64,000 nucleotides of DNA from Bacteriovorax sp. PP10 (GTDB taxonomy: Bacteria; Bdellovibrionota; Bacteriovoracia; Bacteriovoracales; Bacteriovoracaceae), in NCBI RefSeq assembly GCF_035013165.1, contig NZ_JAYGJQ010000001.1, positions 930,001-994,000 of the forward strand, in the 5' to 3' direction. The position numbers and the translations under genes are program-made. Position 1 is the first letter of the stretch. Each line of letters begins with the position of its first letter. The notes below the pieces were generated by a model. That model was not told the DNA's origin, ran no database searches, and saw only the letters and a program-made list of their open reading frames with translations. Positions 8,997-18,022 of the stretch are shown in pieces.

Positions 8997-10147
8997 TGGT
9001 TAAGAAGTCATGCTTGGTTATCGCAGGCGAAAAATCAGGCGAAGAGCATGCTATTAGCTTTTTTAGTGAACTAAAATCATTCACACCTGACACTGAATTC
9101 TTCGGTGTCGGTGGAGATGATTTAAAAAAAGAAGGATTAGAACTTCTGTACCATGTGAATGATTTTTCATCATGGGGTTACAGTGAAGTTATTACAAAAA
9201 TTCCTTTTTATATCAAAGCAATGAATCATATCGTTGCTGAAGTCCAAAGACGTGGCTGCAAAACGGCCATCCTGGTCGACTATCAATCATTCAATTTAAA
9301 ACTCGCTGGAAAGCTTAAAGCAATCGGCGTGGAAGTTCTTTATTACGTGGCCCCTCAAGCATGGGCATGGAAAGAGTACAGAGTTAAAAAACTAGCAGCT
9401 TCAGTAAACACACTCTTCACGATTATTCCTTTTGAAAAAAAGTGGTTTCATGACAGAGGTGTTAAAAACGTAATCAGCATCGATCACCCTTTATGGACAA
9501 CTTATAAAAATGATCTGGAGAGTTTAAATAAACCGGTTGAGATTCAGTCTCCGCTGCAACTTTTACTTCTTCCAGGCTCACGTAAGTTTGAAGTGGAAAA
9601 ACTCCTACCGATTTTTATTGAGTCAGTAGTTGAACTAAGAAAAATGATGCCGGTGGAAGTCTCGATTGTTAAATCGAATTCAGTTCCAGATGCGCTCTAT
9701 GCACCATACGATTCATTTATTAAGTACGAATACACCAATGAAAACCTGACAACAGCACTTAAGAAAGCAGACTTCGCTCTTGCTGCAAGTGGAACTGTGA
9801 CATTGACATGCGGCCTATACGAAGTACCAACAGTTGTTTGTTATAAAACATCACTTCTAAACCAATTTATTTATGAAGTACTGGTCAGCTACAGATGGTT
9901 CATCAGTCTTGCCAACATTGTACAAAATCGCTCGGTCTTTCCTGAGTTACTTCAGGATCAAGTGAGCGCTCACAATATCGTGTCGTATTTAAGGTTTTGG
10001 TATTATAATAAACCTGACTATCTTGAGTTGAAAAAGAAGCTTAAAGAAACAAAAACATTGGTTCGTGGTGAAGCGCTTTCGATACCAAAATACATGGCAG
10101 ATGTAATAGAAAAATCTTATGGAAAAAAAGCAGATACCTCTACTTAA
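8996..10147 (+). CDS. lpxB: Lipid-A-disaccharide synthase LpxB
   Basis: Condenses UDP-2,3-diacylglucosamine with lipid X to form the lipid A disaccharide at the inner face of the inner membrane. 383 residues, GT-B fold family GT19. Markers: CLVIAGEKSGEEHA at the N-terminus (LpxB GExSGD-like motif), YVAPQAWAWKEYRVKKL in the middle, LLPGSRKFEVEKLLP at the start of the second domain, and ALAASGTVTLTCGLYEVP in the nucleotide site. The ATG overlaps the preceding stop by 1 nt, and lpxK begins 29 nt before its end, suggesting translational coupling. Confidence 0.96.
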   Translation: MVKKSCLVIAGEKSGEEHAISFFSELKSFTPDTEFFGVGGDDLKKEGLELLYHVNDFSSWGYSEVITKIPFYIKAMNHIVAEVQRRGCKTAILVDYQSFNLKLAGKLKAIGVEVLYYVAPQAWAWKEYRVKKLAASVNTLFTIIPFEKKWFHDRGVKNVISIDHPLWTTYKNDLESLNKPVEIQSPLQLLLLPGSRKFEVEKLLPIFIESVVELRKMMPVEVSIVKSNSVPDALYAPYDSFIKYEYTNENLTTALKKADFALAASGTVTLTCGLYEVPTVVCYKTSLLNQFIYEVLVSYRWFISLANIVQNRSVFPELLQDQVSAHNIVSYLRFWYYNKPDYLELKKKLKETKTLVRGEALSIPKYMADVIEKSYGKKADTST

Positions 10148-11189
10148 AAGAATCTTTTTTTCACCACTGTCGTGGGCATGGGAGCTTGTCTATTTTCTTC
10201 GTCGTGCCTGTTATGACTACGGAATTTTCAGACAAAGATCATTTCAGGTTCCCATCATCTCAATCGGAAATTTAACTTTCGGAGGCACTGGTAAAACTCC
10301 TTTTACTTTGTGGCTTGCTGAATACCTTCACAAAAAAAATAAAAGAGTGATGATCCTCATGAGAGGGTACAAAGGTAAACTTGAAAACTCTTCAGGTCTT
10401 ATCAACTCTGGAAAATTAATGACTCCGGATCCAGTTGATTACGGCGATGAAGCTCTGTTATTTGCCAGACGCCTTCAAGACGCCACGATTGTGGTTGGAA
10501 AAAATCGCAGTGAAAACTTAGGATTCTATTTTCCAAAAGTAGAGCCTGACGTTGTACTCCTGGACGATGGTCACCAGCACATCAAGATCAAACGTAAACT
10601 CAACATCGTCCTCTTCGACGCTTCAATGCCTATGTCACGTTATAGAGTGGCACCATTGGGTTATATGAGAGAAGGCTTCCAGGCCTTAAAAGACGCCGAC
10701 CTGGTAGTCATCGGTAGAGCAGACGTTGTTTCAAAAGAAAAAGTCAGTGAGCTTAAAAAATTTCTTCAGCCACATCTTCCACTGGGAGTTGAGTTTGCAG
10801 AAATGGGATTTAAGCCCAACGGATTTTATAATGCAGCTAACGATTTAGTTTTAACTGTTGAGCAAATCAGAGGTAAAAAAGTTATCCTGGTTGCCGGAGT
10901 AGCTAATCCAAAATCATTCTTTAAATTACTGGAAGAGTTGGGAGCGGAAGTTATCGTCACTGAATCTTTCCCAGACCACCATTATTTTAAGCCGGATGAA
11001 ATCAACGCTTTACTATCTTATGCTAAAAGCGAAGACGCTCTTTTAGTTACAACAGAAAAAGATATGGTGAGAATTAAAAAAATTGTTGAAGACGATGCGA
11101 TCGTTTTTCTGGAAGTTGATGTACGCTTTTTAAGCGGAGAAGCAGCGGCCACTAAAGTTATCGACTCTTGCTTCCAGAATCTTTATTAG
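10119..11189 (+). CDS. lpxK: Tetraacyldisaccharide 4'-kinase LpxK
   Basis: Phosphorylates the 4' position of the lipid A disaccharide. 356 residues: an N-terminal membrane-associated helix (SWAWELVYFLRRACYDYG), P-loop GNLTFGGTGKTPFTLWLAEY, then LLDDGHQHIKIKRKLNIVLFDA, the LpxK DDGxQH motif. The SFPDHHYF segment is also conserved. The ATG at 10119 overlaps lpxB by 29 nt and has no obvious SD, so coupled translation is likely. Its presence suggests that lipid A here is 4'-phosphorylated at least at an intermediate stage. Confidence 0.95.
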   Translation: MEKKQIPLLKRIFFSPLSWAWELVYFLRRACYDYGIFRQRSFQVPIISIGNLTFGGTGKTPFTLWLAEYLHKKNKRVMILMRGYKGKLENSSGLINSGKLMTPDPVDYGDEALLFARRLQDATIVVGKNRSENLGFYFPKVEPDVVLLDDGHQHIKIKRKLNIVLFDASMPMSRYRVAPLGYMREGFQALKDADLVVIGRADVVSKEKVSELKKFLQPHLPLGVEFAEMGFKPNGFYNAANDLVLTVEQIRGKKVILVAGVANPKSFFKLLEELGAEVIVTESFPDHHYFKPDEINALLSYAKSEDALLVTTEKDMVRIKKIVEDDAIVFLEVDVRFLSGEAAATKVIDSCFQNLY

Positions 11190-11198
11190 GATATTAAG

Positions 11199-12317
11199 AT
11201 GAAAAATTATAAATCAATTTTACTTCTAGCTTTCACGCTTGCCCTTGCATCGTGTGCAACAAACTACGAAGAAGAAAAGTCTGTCTTATTATCAAAACCA
11301 GAAAGCACAGATCTGGTAAATCAATTTGATGCTGAAAAACAACAAGAAGAAATTTATAAAGCAGATGAAGCAGCAAAAGCTGAAGAAGCAAAAGTTGCAG
11401 CTGCCGCAGCTAAAAAATCAAAGAAAGAAAAAACAAAAGTTGTAAAAGAAACAAAAACTGAAGTCGCGACAAAGGCTCCAGCTGCACCAGTAGCTAAAGC
11501 GGCAGACGCTCCTAAGGTAAGTATCGCAAAAGTTCTAGCTCTTCCAGCAGGCTACCCTGAAGAGTACAAAGCATACGATGCTAAATCAAAAGAAGCGTGG
11601 GCAAAGTTCAATCCGGTTTTCTACCAGGGCGAACAATCAATCATGGCCGTGACTTACTTAGGTGTGACAGCAGGATACATTACAATCATGTCTAAAGAAG
11701 TTGTGGCGTTAAATGGAAAACAGGCCTTCCATTATTATGCACGTTTCAAATCAAGTGATTCATACAGATACTTCTACTGGCTTGATGACAAGCTTGATAG
11801 TTACGTAGAAAAAGAGACTTTCCTTCCAATGAAATACTCTCTGGTTCAAAGAGAGAAAAAACAAAATGTTGATGACCTTCAGCTTTTTGATTTCAAAAAG
11901 ATGATGACTTACAACTGGTACAAACGAGTTAAAGAAGGATCAAATAAAGACGAAAAAGGTGAAGCAATGATCCCAAGTCTTGCTCAGGATTCTTTCTCAG
12001 CTCTTCAATTCGTCAGAGGTCTCCCGCTTATTAAAGGCGATAAATATGAACTACCGGTTATCACTCGCGGTAAATTCTGGATTCTAAAAGTCGAAGTTAT
12101 GGGTGAAGAATCGACAACTGTTAACGGTAAGGACACTCAGGCAATCAAGATCAAAGCAGAAACAAACTTCCCAGGCGTTCTTAAAAAGAGCGGGGACATT
12201 AACTTCTGGTACGGAACAGACCCTGAAAGAAGGCTGCTAAAATTCCAGGCCAAAATTAAACTGGGATCTCTTTACGGAGAAGTGGTCGAATATAAACCTG
12301 GGATTAAGGTTCAATAA
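11199..12317 (+). CDS. Lipoprotein with Ala/Lys-rich linker and DUF3108 domain
   Basis: 372 residues. A signal peptide ends in a lipobox (LASC, modified Cys19). The mature start is followed by a low-complexity Ala/Glu/Lys/Pro linker (about 50-110), then a DUF3108-type domain from about 135, seen in the pattern YLGVTAGYITIMSKEV...FHYYARFKSSDSY...LPMKYSLVQREKK. DUF3108 proteins are periplasmic or lipoproteins of unknown function, often encoded beside envelope genes. Here the gene lies 9 nt after lpxK and directly before a glycosyltransferase (TAA then TTG start), so it is co-transcribed with lipid A genes. Function not known; an envelope role is inferred. Confidence 0.8.
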   Translation: MKNYKSILLLAFTLALASCATNYEEEKSVLLSKPESTDLVNQFDAEKQQEEIYKADEAAKAEEAKVAAAAAKKSKKEKTKVVKETKTEVATKAPAAPVAKAADAPKVSIAKVLALPAGYPEEYKAYDAKSKEAWAKFNPVFYQGEQSIMAVTYLGVTAGYITIMSKEVVALNGKQAFHYYARFKSSDSYRYFYWLDDKLDSYVEKETFLPMKYSLVQREKKQNVDDLQLFDFKKMMTYNWYKRVKEGSNKDEKGEAMIPSLAQDSFSALQFVRGLPLIKGDKYELPVITRGKFWILKVEVMGEESTTVNGKDTQAIKIKAETNFPGVLKKSGDINFWYGTDPERRLLKFQAKIKLGSLYGEVVEYKPGIKVQ

Positions 12318-13484
12318 TTGGGTAACAAGTACGCCAGAAATATTCTCTACGTCCTGCCAAGTAAAGGATGGAACACAAAAGAGCGTTTTGCTTTTAGGGA
12401 TATCGCTCAGGCCAAAAAACACGGCTATAACATTTATATCTGCACGTACGAAGACTCTTTTGCGGCAAGAATGGCAAGAAGCTTTGAAATCGAAGTTATC
12501 CCGTACAGACCCCATTTCTTAAATCGTTTTTTTAATTTCCATAAGCATTTATCACTAAGGCCAGCTTTTAAAAAAGCTCATATTGATATCGTTCACTGCT
12601 ACAATTTCAATTTATTATTCTCTTTGAGCATCCAGCTTAAGAGACAAAATATAACTGCACTTGTACTCACACAAGACTCACCAATCGATAAGCCATTGCA
12701 ACGTTTTTGGTATAGACCTCTGATTTCGAGAATCGATTCTTTGATCATCGCCAATAAAAACTTATTGCAAGATGCTCTTGGAAATTTAGGTTTACCATTG
12801 AAGAAAGTAGAGTACTTCGGCCTTGGGATTAAGTATGAAGATGCGGTAAATCCACTTCAGATCGCTATCAATTTTGATTTATATAAGGATTATTTCCTAA
12901 CTGGAACTTATGTTTCTCCAGGATTAAATGATCACAAAAGATTGATCCCGGTTTTATCGGCCTTGAAAGTTATCAACGAAAAAAATCCTGGCGGAAAAAA
13001 GAGTAAGCTGGTTTTAATCACTCCAGTTGATTTCCAAAGCATGAGCTGGCTTCCAAATTTAATGAGAAACATTCAGGAGCAAGATCTTCAGGAAGACGTT
13101 CTGTTTGTCACCACTCAGGATATTATCGGAGTTATTTCACACCTTGATCTTTGGATCAGTAATGCTCCGGATGAATTGATTGAAGACTTTGCCATCAGCG
13201 CCCTTGTCCATGAAGTGCCGGCGATCCTTGCTCGCAACTTCTGTAGCAAAGATTTACTGGAAGAATATGAAGGAGTAGGTGAGACCTATAAGCTTTTTGA
13301 CGCACGTGAACTTCGCGACAAGTGGGAGAAAATCATCCTCGGTCAGGCCATCTATAAAGAGAAAACAAGACTCTATAAGTATTTTATTGAGAGAGAGCAC
13401 TCGCATAAGAGCTACAAAACACAACTAATGAACCTCTATTCGAAGTCAGTCCAAAGAAGAGTTCGTCTTTTCAGGAAGAAATAG
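12318..13484 (+). CDS. Putative GT-B glycosyltransferase
   Basis: 388 residues. It starts with TTG at 12318 directly after the lipoprotein stop; AAGG lies 7 nt upstream. The N-terminal half has a Rossmann-type layout (NILYVLPSKGWNTKERFAF, then IDIVHCYNFNLLF), and the middle reads GLGIKYED...FLTGTYVSPGLNDHKRL, like the acceptor/donor domain junction of GT-B family 4 enzymes. The later EDFAISALVHEVPAIL resembles the E-x7-E donor-sugar region. No signal peptide, so cytosolic. Last gene of the lpx operon, so a role in lipid A or core sugar addition is plausible but unproven. Confidence 0.7.
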   Translation: MGNKYARNILYVLPSKGWNTKERFAFRDIAQAKKHGYNIYICTYEDSFAARMARSFEIEVIPYRPHFLNRFFNFHKHLSLRPAFKKAHIDIVHCYNFNLLFSLSIQLKRQNITALVLTQDSPIDKPLQRFWYRPLISRIDSLIIANKNLLQDALGNLGLPLKKVEYFGLGIKYEDAVNPLQIAINFDLYKDYFLTGTYVSPGLNDHKRLIPVLSALKVINEKNPGGKKSKLVLITPVDFQSMSWLPNLMRNIQEQDLQEDVLFVTTQDIIGVISHLDLWISNAPDELIEDFAISALVHEVPAILARNFCSKDLLEEYEGVGETYKLFDARELRDKWEKIILGQAIYKEKTRLYKYFIEREHSHKSYKTQLMNLYSKSVQRRVRLFRKK

Positions 13485-13606
13485 ACCCGCCCCCTCGACA
13501 ACGCCGTGTATTCCTTGTATATTTGCCTCTCAAATCTAGTAACTCTTTTTTAAGGTAGAAGCTGGGGCCTTTTTTTAAAAGGTAAAAAAATCTCTCGAGG
13601 TATATT

Positions 13607-15322
13607 ATGGCTCAAAAACAAGAACTAAAACAAAGTTGGATGAAAGGTTACGACGTCGTCATTGGTGAAGACGTAGAAACTAAAGTTGCAACGGATTTTA
13701 GCGCGCTACTGGACAGTTCGATTTCTAAGAATTTTGAAGAAGGTGAAGTGTTCATGGGAACAATCATCAACATCGGTCAAGACTACGTAACAGTAGACAT
13801 TGGTTACAAGCAAGAAGGTCTTGTATCAGTGAAGGAATTCCAAAACTACGATGGATCACTTAAAATTAAAAAAGGTGACCAAATTGAAGTTTACTTAGAA
13901 AAACTAGAATCAAACATGGGTAACCTAATCCTTTCTAAGGATAAGGCTGAAATCCTAAAAGCATGGGATAGAATCTCTCTAGCTTGCGAATCAGGTGAAC
14001 CATTAACTGGTACAGTTATCGCAAAAGTTAAGGGTGGTCTTTCTGTGGATATCGGAGTTAAAGCTTTCCTTCCAGGATCGCAAATTGACATCCGTCCAAC
14101 AAGATACCTTGATAAGTACATTGGTAAAACAATGGAATTCAAAGTTATTAAGTTCAACAAAAAACGTGGGAACATTGTTCTTTCTCGTCGTGCAATCCTT
14201 GCTGAAGAGCGTGGAAAAATGCGCGGTGAAATTCTTTCTCAAATTGAAGAAGGAATGGTTGTTAAAGGGATCGTTAAAAACATTACTGACTACGGTGCAT
14301 TCATTGACCTTGGTGGTATCGACGGTCTTCTTCACATTACAGATATGTCATGGGGAAGAGTTAAACATCCAAGCAACATCCTAAACATCGGTGACGAAAT
14401 CGAAGTTAAGATTCTTAAATTTGATACAGATAAAGAGAGAGTATCTCTTGGTCTAAAACAAGTTCAAGCTAATCCATGGGAAGAAGCTAAGTCAAAATAC
14501 ATCCCAGGAACTAAAGTTGCTGGTGAAATCGTGTCTGTAAAAGACTACGGTGTATTCATTGAACTTGACGATGGTATCGAAGGATTAATCCACGTATCAG
14601 AAATGTCATGGACAAACAAAATTAAGAACCCAACTAAGCACTTCAATGCTGGTGACAGAATTGAAGCTCAAGTACTAGACGTAGATGTTGAAAACAAGAG
14701 AATCTCTCTTGGTCTAAAACAACTTCAAGCAAACCCATGGGATGCTCTAGTTGCTAAGTTCAAAGTTGGTGACAAAGTTAAAGGAAAAGTTAAATCAATC
14801 GTAGACTTCGGTGTATTCGTTGATTTAGGTGAAGACATGGATGCATTAATCCACGTTTCTGACGTTTCTTGGACTAAGAAAAACATCAACGTAGCTGACG
14901 AATTCAAAGAAGGACAAGCTGTAGAAGCTATGGTTCTAGCTGTTGATAAAGAAAACCAAAAATTCTCTCTAGGTCTTAAACAACTAGAGGAAGATCCATG
15001 GAAGAAGATTGAATCAAGATTCCCAGTTGGAACAGTTGTTGAAGCAGAAGTTGTTCGTGTAACGGACTTCGGAGCATTCGTAGAACTAGAAACTGGTATC
15101 GAAGGTCTAATCCACATTTCTGAACTTTCTGACGAAAGAGTAGAAAAGCCATCTGACGTAATCAAGAAAGGTGATAAACCTAAAGCTATGGTTATTTCAG
15201 TTGATAAAGAAGCGAAGAAAATTGCTCTATCAATTAAAGCTGCAGCTCACGGTGGTGAGTACAAGTCGACTGATAAAGTAAAATCTGCAACTCTTGCTGA
15301 TAAATTCAAAAAAGATCTTTAG
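13607..15322 (+). CDS. rpsA: 30S ribosomal protein S1
   Basis: mRNA-binding protein of the small subunit needed for initiation on structured or weak leaders. 571 residues with six S1 (OB-fold) domains at about 45-110, 130-195, 213-283, 300-370, 387-455 and 473-543. Domains 3-6 are the most regular, with repeats such as DYGAFIDLGG..GLLHITDMSW, and the linker LGLKQxQANPW recurs between them. Length is close to the E. coli protein (557). The 122-nt leader upstream is where autoregulation would act; it contains CCTTTTTTTAAAAGG, a weak inverted repeat. A strong terminator follows. Confidence 0.97.
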   Translation: MAQKQELKQSWMKGYDVVIGEDVETKVATDFSALLDSSISKNFEEGEVFMGTIINIGQDYVTVDIGYKQEGLVSVKEFQNYDGSLKIKKGDQIEVYLEKLESNMGNLILSKDKAEILKAWDRISLACESGEPLTGTVIAKVKGGLSVDIGVKAFLPGSQIDIRPTRYLDKYIGKTMEFKVIKFNKKRGNIVLSRRAILAEERGKMRGEILSQIEEGMVVKGIVKNITDYGAFIDLGGIDGLLHITDMSWGRVKHPSNILNIGDEIEVKILKFDTDKERVSLGLKQVQANPWEEAKSKYIPGTKVAGEIVSVKDYGVFIELDDGIEGLIHVSEMSWTNKIKNPTKHFNAGDRIEAQVLDVDVENKRISLGLKQLQANPWDALVAKFKVGDKVKGKVKSIVDFGVFVDLGEDMDALIHVSDVSWTKKNINVADEFKEGQAVEAMVLAVDKENQKFSLGLKQLEEDPWKKIESRFPVGTVVEAEVVRVTDFGAFVELETGIEGLIHISELSDERVEKPSDVIKKGDKPKAMVISVDKEAKKIALSIKAAAHGGEYKSTDKVKSATLADKFKKDL

Positions 15323-15366
15323 TATTTTATAGCGAAAGGTTTAACCCACTCGTAGTTATATAAAGG

Positions 15367-15394
15367 AAGGCCCTCGTAAGAGGGCCTTTTTTTT
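15367..15394 (+). terminator. Intrinsic terminator after rpsA
   Basis: Perfect stem AAGGCCCTC / GAGGGCCTT (15367-15375 and 15380-15388) with loop GTAA and a run of T. It uses the same GGCCCTC core as the hairpins at 15913 and 23893. Confidence 0.92.
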
Positions 15395-15500
15395 GTCTAA
15401 TTTTTAGACAGTCTAATTTGTACATTTTACATAAGCTCTCATCGCCACATTTTTTGGCGTATTATTCAATAATATTGAAAAATGCACACAAGGTGAAAAG

Positions 15501-15914
15501 ATGAAAATTTTAATAAGTTTTTTTATTTTAGTTTATTCAGCTGCTTCTTTTGCAAGTTGCAGACTCGACTCAGAAGAGGGAATGAAGGCATATGACAAAG
15601 CAGATGAGTATTCTAGTTCCTCTGAAAGTAAAATAATTTCAATGAAAAGAGCACGTCAAGGCAGCGCCCTTTATTGTTCAAAGGGGCAAGAAGCTAGGAT
15701 GGGTATTTTAGCTGCAGCAAATACATATAAAAAATCTTATGAGCTTTTTAATGATGTTGCAGAAAATTGTAATTTATCAAATTACTCTAATTCGCCTGGA
15801 AATGCTCAATCGGCACTAGATCAATATTATGAGCATGCAAAAATTTTAAGACAGATGGATTTTGTTATGAATAGAGATTGTGATGAAAGCCCTGTATCAA
15901 TTTTATTAGATTAA
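15501..15914 (+). CDS. Small secreted protein, family not recognised
   Basis: 137 residues. The N-terminus is a clear signal peptide (MKILISFFILVYSAASFAS), so the mature protein is periplasmic or exported. The mature part has four Cys residues, including SCRL at the start, SALYCSKG, and AENCNL, with a predicted helical character (LAAANTYKKSYELFNDVAENC). The start has AGGTG upstream. It stands alone between two terminators, convergent with the 7-Cys family genes, but does not share their Cys pattern. No function can be assigned. Confidence 0.7.
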   Translation: MKILISFFILVYSAASFASCRLDSEEGMKAYDKADEYSSSSESKIISMKRARQGSALYCSKGQEARMGILAAANTYKKSYELFNDVAENCNLSNYSNSPGNAQSALDQYYEHAKILRQMDFVMNRDCDESPVSILLD

Positions 15915-15944
15915 AAAAGGCCCTCTTTGCGAGGGCCTTTTTTT
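15913..15944. terminator. Bidirectional terminator between convergent genes
   Basis: Stem AAAAAAGGCCCTC / GAGGGCCTTTTTTT with a 5-nt loop; A-run on one side and T-run on the other allow termination in both directions. It separates the secreted-protein gene (+) from the last gene of the 7-Cys cluster (-). Confidence 0.9.
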
Positions 15945-15946
15945 AC

Positions 15947-16555
15947 TTATCTTTCGGCATCTGTTGCGTTCTTGATCCTTTGATTCTTGTTATCCTCAAT
16001 GCTAAACGTTTTAACATCAATATTCCTGCCTTTATTTGCAACGACACCATTACAGTCTGCAGCAGCTGATGATTGCTTACCTGCATATCTAGCGCCTGTT
16101 TTTAGAAGCTCTAAACCTCTTGATGTTTGATTACAGAGTGACATACAAGTGATATCTGCATTCTTTTTTTCTTTGCTTGCACCCCAAACCGAATCTTTAT
16201 AAATCTTTTCAAGATTATCGTCACAGGCAGGTGCACAGCTTGCATGAAATTGCTCTTGAAAATCATCAATAGTTTTTAAACTTTTATCGTCTTTACAATA
16301 GGCAGTTATTTTTTCATGAATCTGCTTTCTGGTCGTATCAAAAAAATCCACTGCCTTTTTATTGTTAAGATCTAGCATCATGAAGGAAGGATTGTAATCT
16401 GAAGAGAAGGCAACGATTGAAACCTTAACTCCTAATTCCTCACAGTCTTTTGCAGACATCTTTACCTGTCCGGCGCGGAGGTATTCATTGAGTTCTGCTG
16501 TGTGTGCTACCTGAGTAAATACAGATAGTGCTAGTATTATAAATGCATATTTCAT
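15947..16555 (-). CDS. Secreted 7-cysteine protein, tandem family member 1
   Basis: 202 residues from the ATG at 16555, with signal peptide MKYAFIILALSVFTQVAHTA. Mature part carries seven Cys in a pattern shared with the two genes upstream of it: KDC, then YCKDD, then CAPAC, then CMSLC, then DCNG. The block GLELLKTGARYAGK...ADCNGVVANKGRN aligns with both paralogues. It is the last of three tandem genes on this strand and ends at a bidirectional terminator. A TTG 21 nt upstream (16576) is a poorer start. No known domain recognised; export is supported, function is not. Confidence 0.8.
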   Translation of the reverse strand: MKYAFIILALSVFTQVAHTAELNEYLRAGQVKMSAKDCEELGVKVSIVAFSSDYNPSFMMLDLNNKKAVDFFDTTRKQIHEKITAYCKDDKSLKTIDDFQEQFHASCAPACDDNLEKIYKDSVWGASKEKKNADITCMSLCNQTSRGLELLKTGARYAGKQSSAAADCNGVVANKGRNIDVKTFSIEDNKNQRIKNATDAER

Positions 16556-16622
16556 AAAACCCCATTGTTGAGACAACTTTGCTTATTTTCCAAATAGCTT
16601 TTGTTAATAGTGTTGTTGTTGC

Positions 16623-17195
16623 TTATTTTCCAATCGTCTTAATTGCTGCTTTGTGAGTAATACCACCAAGTTCAAGGTCACGTTCAAGAGCTTTAAAATG
16701 GCTTCTGCTTTGGTCTGAGATAGCACCAGAGCAATCTTGAGCTGATTTTTCATTAGCTGCTTTTCCCATGCGAGCACCTTGTTGTAGAGTCTGGAGTTGA
16801 TCAAAGCCCTTCTTGCAAAGACTATTGCATACATCTAAAGCATCTTTCTTCTTAGCTTGTTTTCCATTAAATGTTGATACGCCATCACTACATAAAGAAG
16901 TACATGCGGCAAAATGCTTTCTCGTAAATTCTTCAATCGTGAAAGTATTTTCATTTTTTTTGCATAATTCAGTTAGATTTCCGAGAAGACCATTCATAAC
17001 ACCAGCGAAATATTTTGAAGAGTCTGATCCTTTATCAAGTTCATGCACTTTAAATAATTCAATGTTATTTTCCTTTAAAAAAGGTGTAACACCTGTGGAT
17101 ACGGCAAGATCTCGGCAATCCTTATGAGTCATTTTGGTATCGGCAAAGATTGATGTGGAAAATATTACTACTAGCGCGAGTAAGGTTACTTTCAT
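16623..17195 (-). CDS. Secreted 7-cysteine protein, tandem family member 2
   Basis: 190 residues from the ATG at 17195, which has AAGGAGAG upstream. Signal peptide MKVTLLALVVIFSTSIFA is nearly identical at its start to that of member 3 (MKVTLLTL). The seven Cys are in the family order: KDC, LCKK, CTSLC, CNSLC, DCSG. The GFDQLQTLQQGARMGKAA block aligns with the other two members. It lies between members 1 and 3 with short gaps (67 and 22 nt), consistent with one transcript and tandem duplication. Function unknown. Confidence 0.8.
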   Translation of the reverse strand: MKVTLLALVVIFSTSIFADTKMTHKDCRDLAVSTGVTPFLKENNIELFKVHELDKGSDSSKYFAGVMNGLLGNLTELCKKNENTFTIEEFTRKHFAACTSLCSDGVSTFNGKQAKKKDALDVCNSLCKKGFDQLQTLQQGARMGKAANEKSAQDCSGAISDQSRSHFKALERDLELGGITHKAAIKTIGK

Positions 17196-17217
17196 ATTTC
17201 TCTCCTTATGCTTGTTC

Positions 17218-17817
17218 TTATTTTCCAGAAACTTGTTTTGCAGTTTTAGTATTGATTTTATCAAGATCAATGATAATCGGTTTTAGATTGTTTCTTCCCG
17301 AATCGACAACAACACCTGTGCAATCAGGACTTGCTTTCGATTTCATCGCCATCGCCAGTCCTTTTTTCATAGCATTCATTTTGTCGTGATCTTTCTCACA
17401 TATAGATAAACAGACAGCTTCAGATTTTTCTTTTGTTCTGTTTAAATCTTCAACAATTTTGAGTAGGGGAGTTTTGATTACACTAAGGCTTTCTTTACAT
17501 GTTTCTTTACAGCTACTTTCTTCTTTATAAAGATCATCAAAAGTCACAGCATCTTTTTTCTTATCGCAAAGTTGATTAAGATCTTTTGAGAAACTAATTT
17601 TTGCAGCATCAAGATACTTCACAGTCTCGGCACTGAAGCGTTCAAACTTCTTCATTGAATCTAATTTCTTTTCATTCTCAAATGCTTCATCTGAAAGCTC
17701 ATTTGCTAATTCATGACATTCTTTTTCTGTGAATCTGAACTGGCCGGCAGTATCTGTGGCCGCAAATGTATTCTGAAAACTAAATAATAGAGACAACGTA
17801 AGCAATGTTACTTTCAT
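17218..17817 (-). CDS. Secreted 7-cysteine protein, tandem family member 3
   Basis: 199 residues; the ATG at 17817 has TAGGAGAAG upstream. Signal peptide MKVTLLTLSLLFSFQNTFA. The seven Cys are KEC, LCDK, CKETC, CLSIC and DCTG, in the same order and similar spacing as members 1 and 2. DHDKMNAMKKGLAMAMKSKA...DCTGVVVDSGRN is the best-conserved stretch. First gene of the three-gene tandem; the promoter must lie in 17818-17920, before the terminator of the preceding gene. Function unknown. Confidence 0.8.
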   Translation of the reverse strand: MKVTLLTLSLLFSFQNTFAATDTAGQFRFTEKECHELANELSDEAFENEKKLDSMKKFERFSAETVKYLDAAKISFSKDLNQLCDKKKDAVTFDDLYKEESSCKETCKESLSVIKTPLLKIVEDLNRTKEKSEAVCLSICEKDHDKMNAMKKGLAMAMKSKASPDCTGVVVDSGRNNLKPIIIDLDKINTKTAKQVSGK

Positions 17818-17920
17818 GACTTCTCCTAAGAAGCTTAAAACTCCAAAGCTTATCGGTTTAGTCAGGTATTTAATTAATTTTATTTATGGATTGTAGATAT
17901 TTTGAATAGTTGCAGGAATA

Positions 17921-17954
17921 AAAAGGGCCTTTCTCGAGAAGGAGAAAGGCCCTT
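17921..17954 (-). terminator. Intrinsic terminator (minus strand)
   Basis: Perfect 13-bp stem AAGGGCCTTTCTC / GAGAAAGGCCCTT with a 6-nt loop, followed on the minus strand by TTTTTATT. It ends the transcript of the small secreted gene at 18023-18295. Confidence 0.9.
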
Positions 17955-18022
17955 AGTCTTATTATTCAACCCTAATCAAACAACAAGGAAGAAGACTAGT
18001 ATTCACAAGCTTCCTTTCTCAA

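Noticed and set aside
13485-13606. Specific promoter or S1 autoregulatory element before rpsA
   Set aside because: Only a weak T-rich inverted repeat is visible; no clear -35/-10 pair or known S1 leader fold.
14003-15165. Several long minus-strand and off-frame readings inside rpsA
   Set aside because: They mirror the repeated S1 domains; no ribosome sites and no recognisable protein features.
15501-15914. Fourth member of the 7-Cys secreted family
   Set aside because: It is secreted and Cys-containing, but the Cys order and the conserved C-terminal block are absent.
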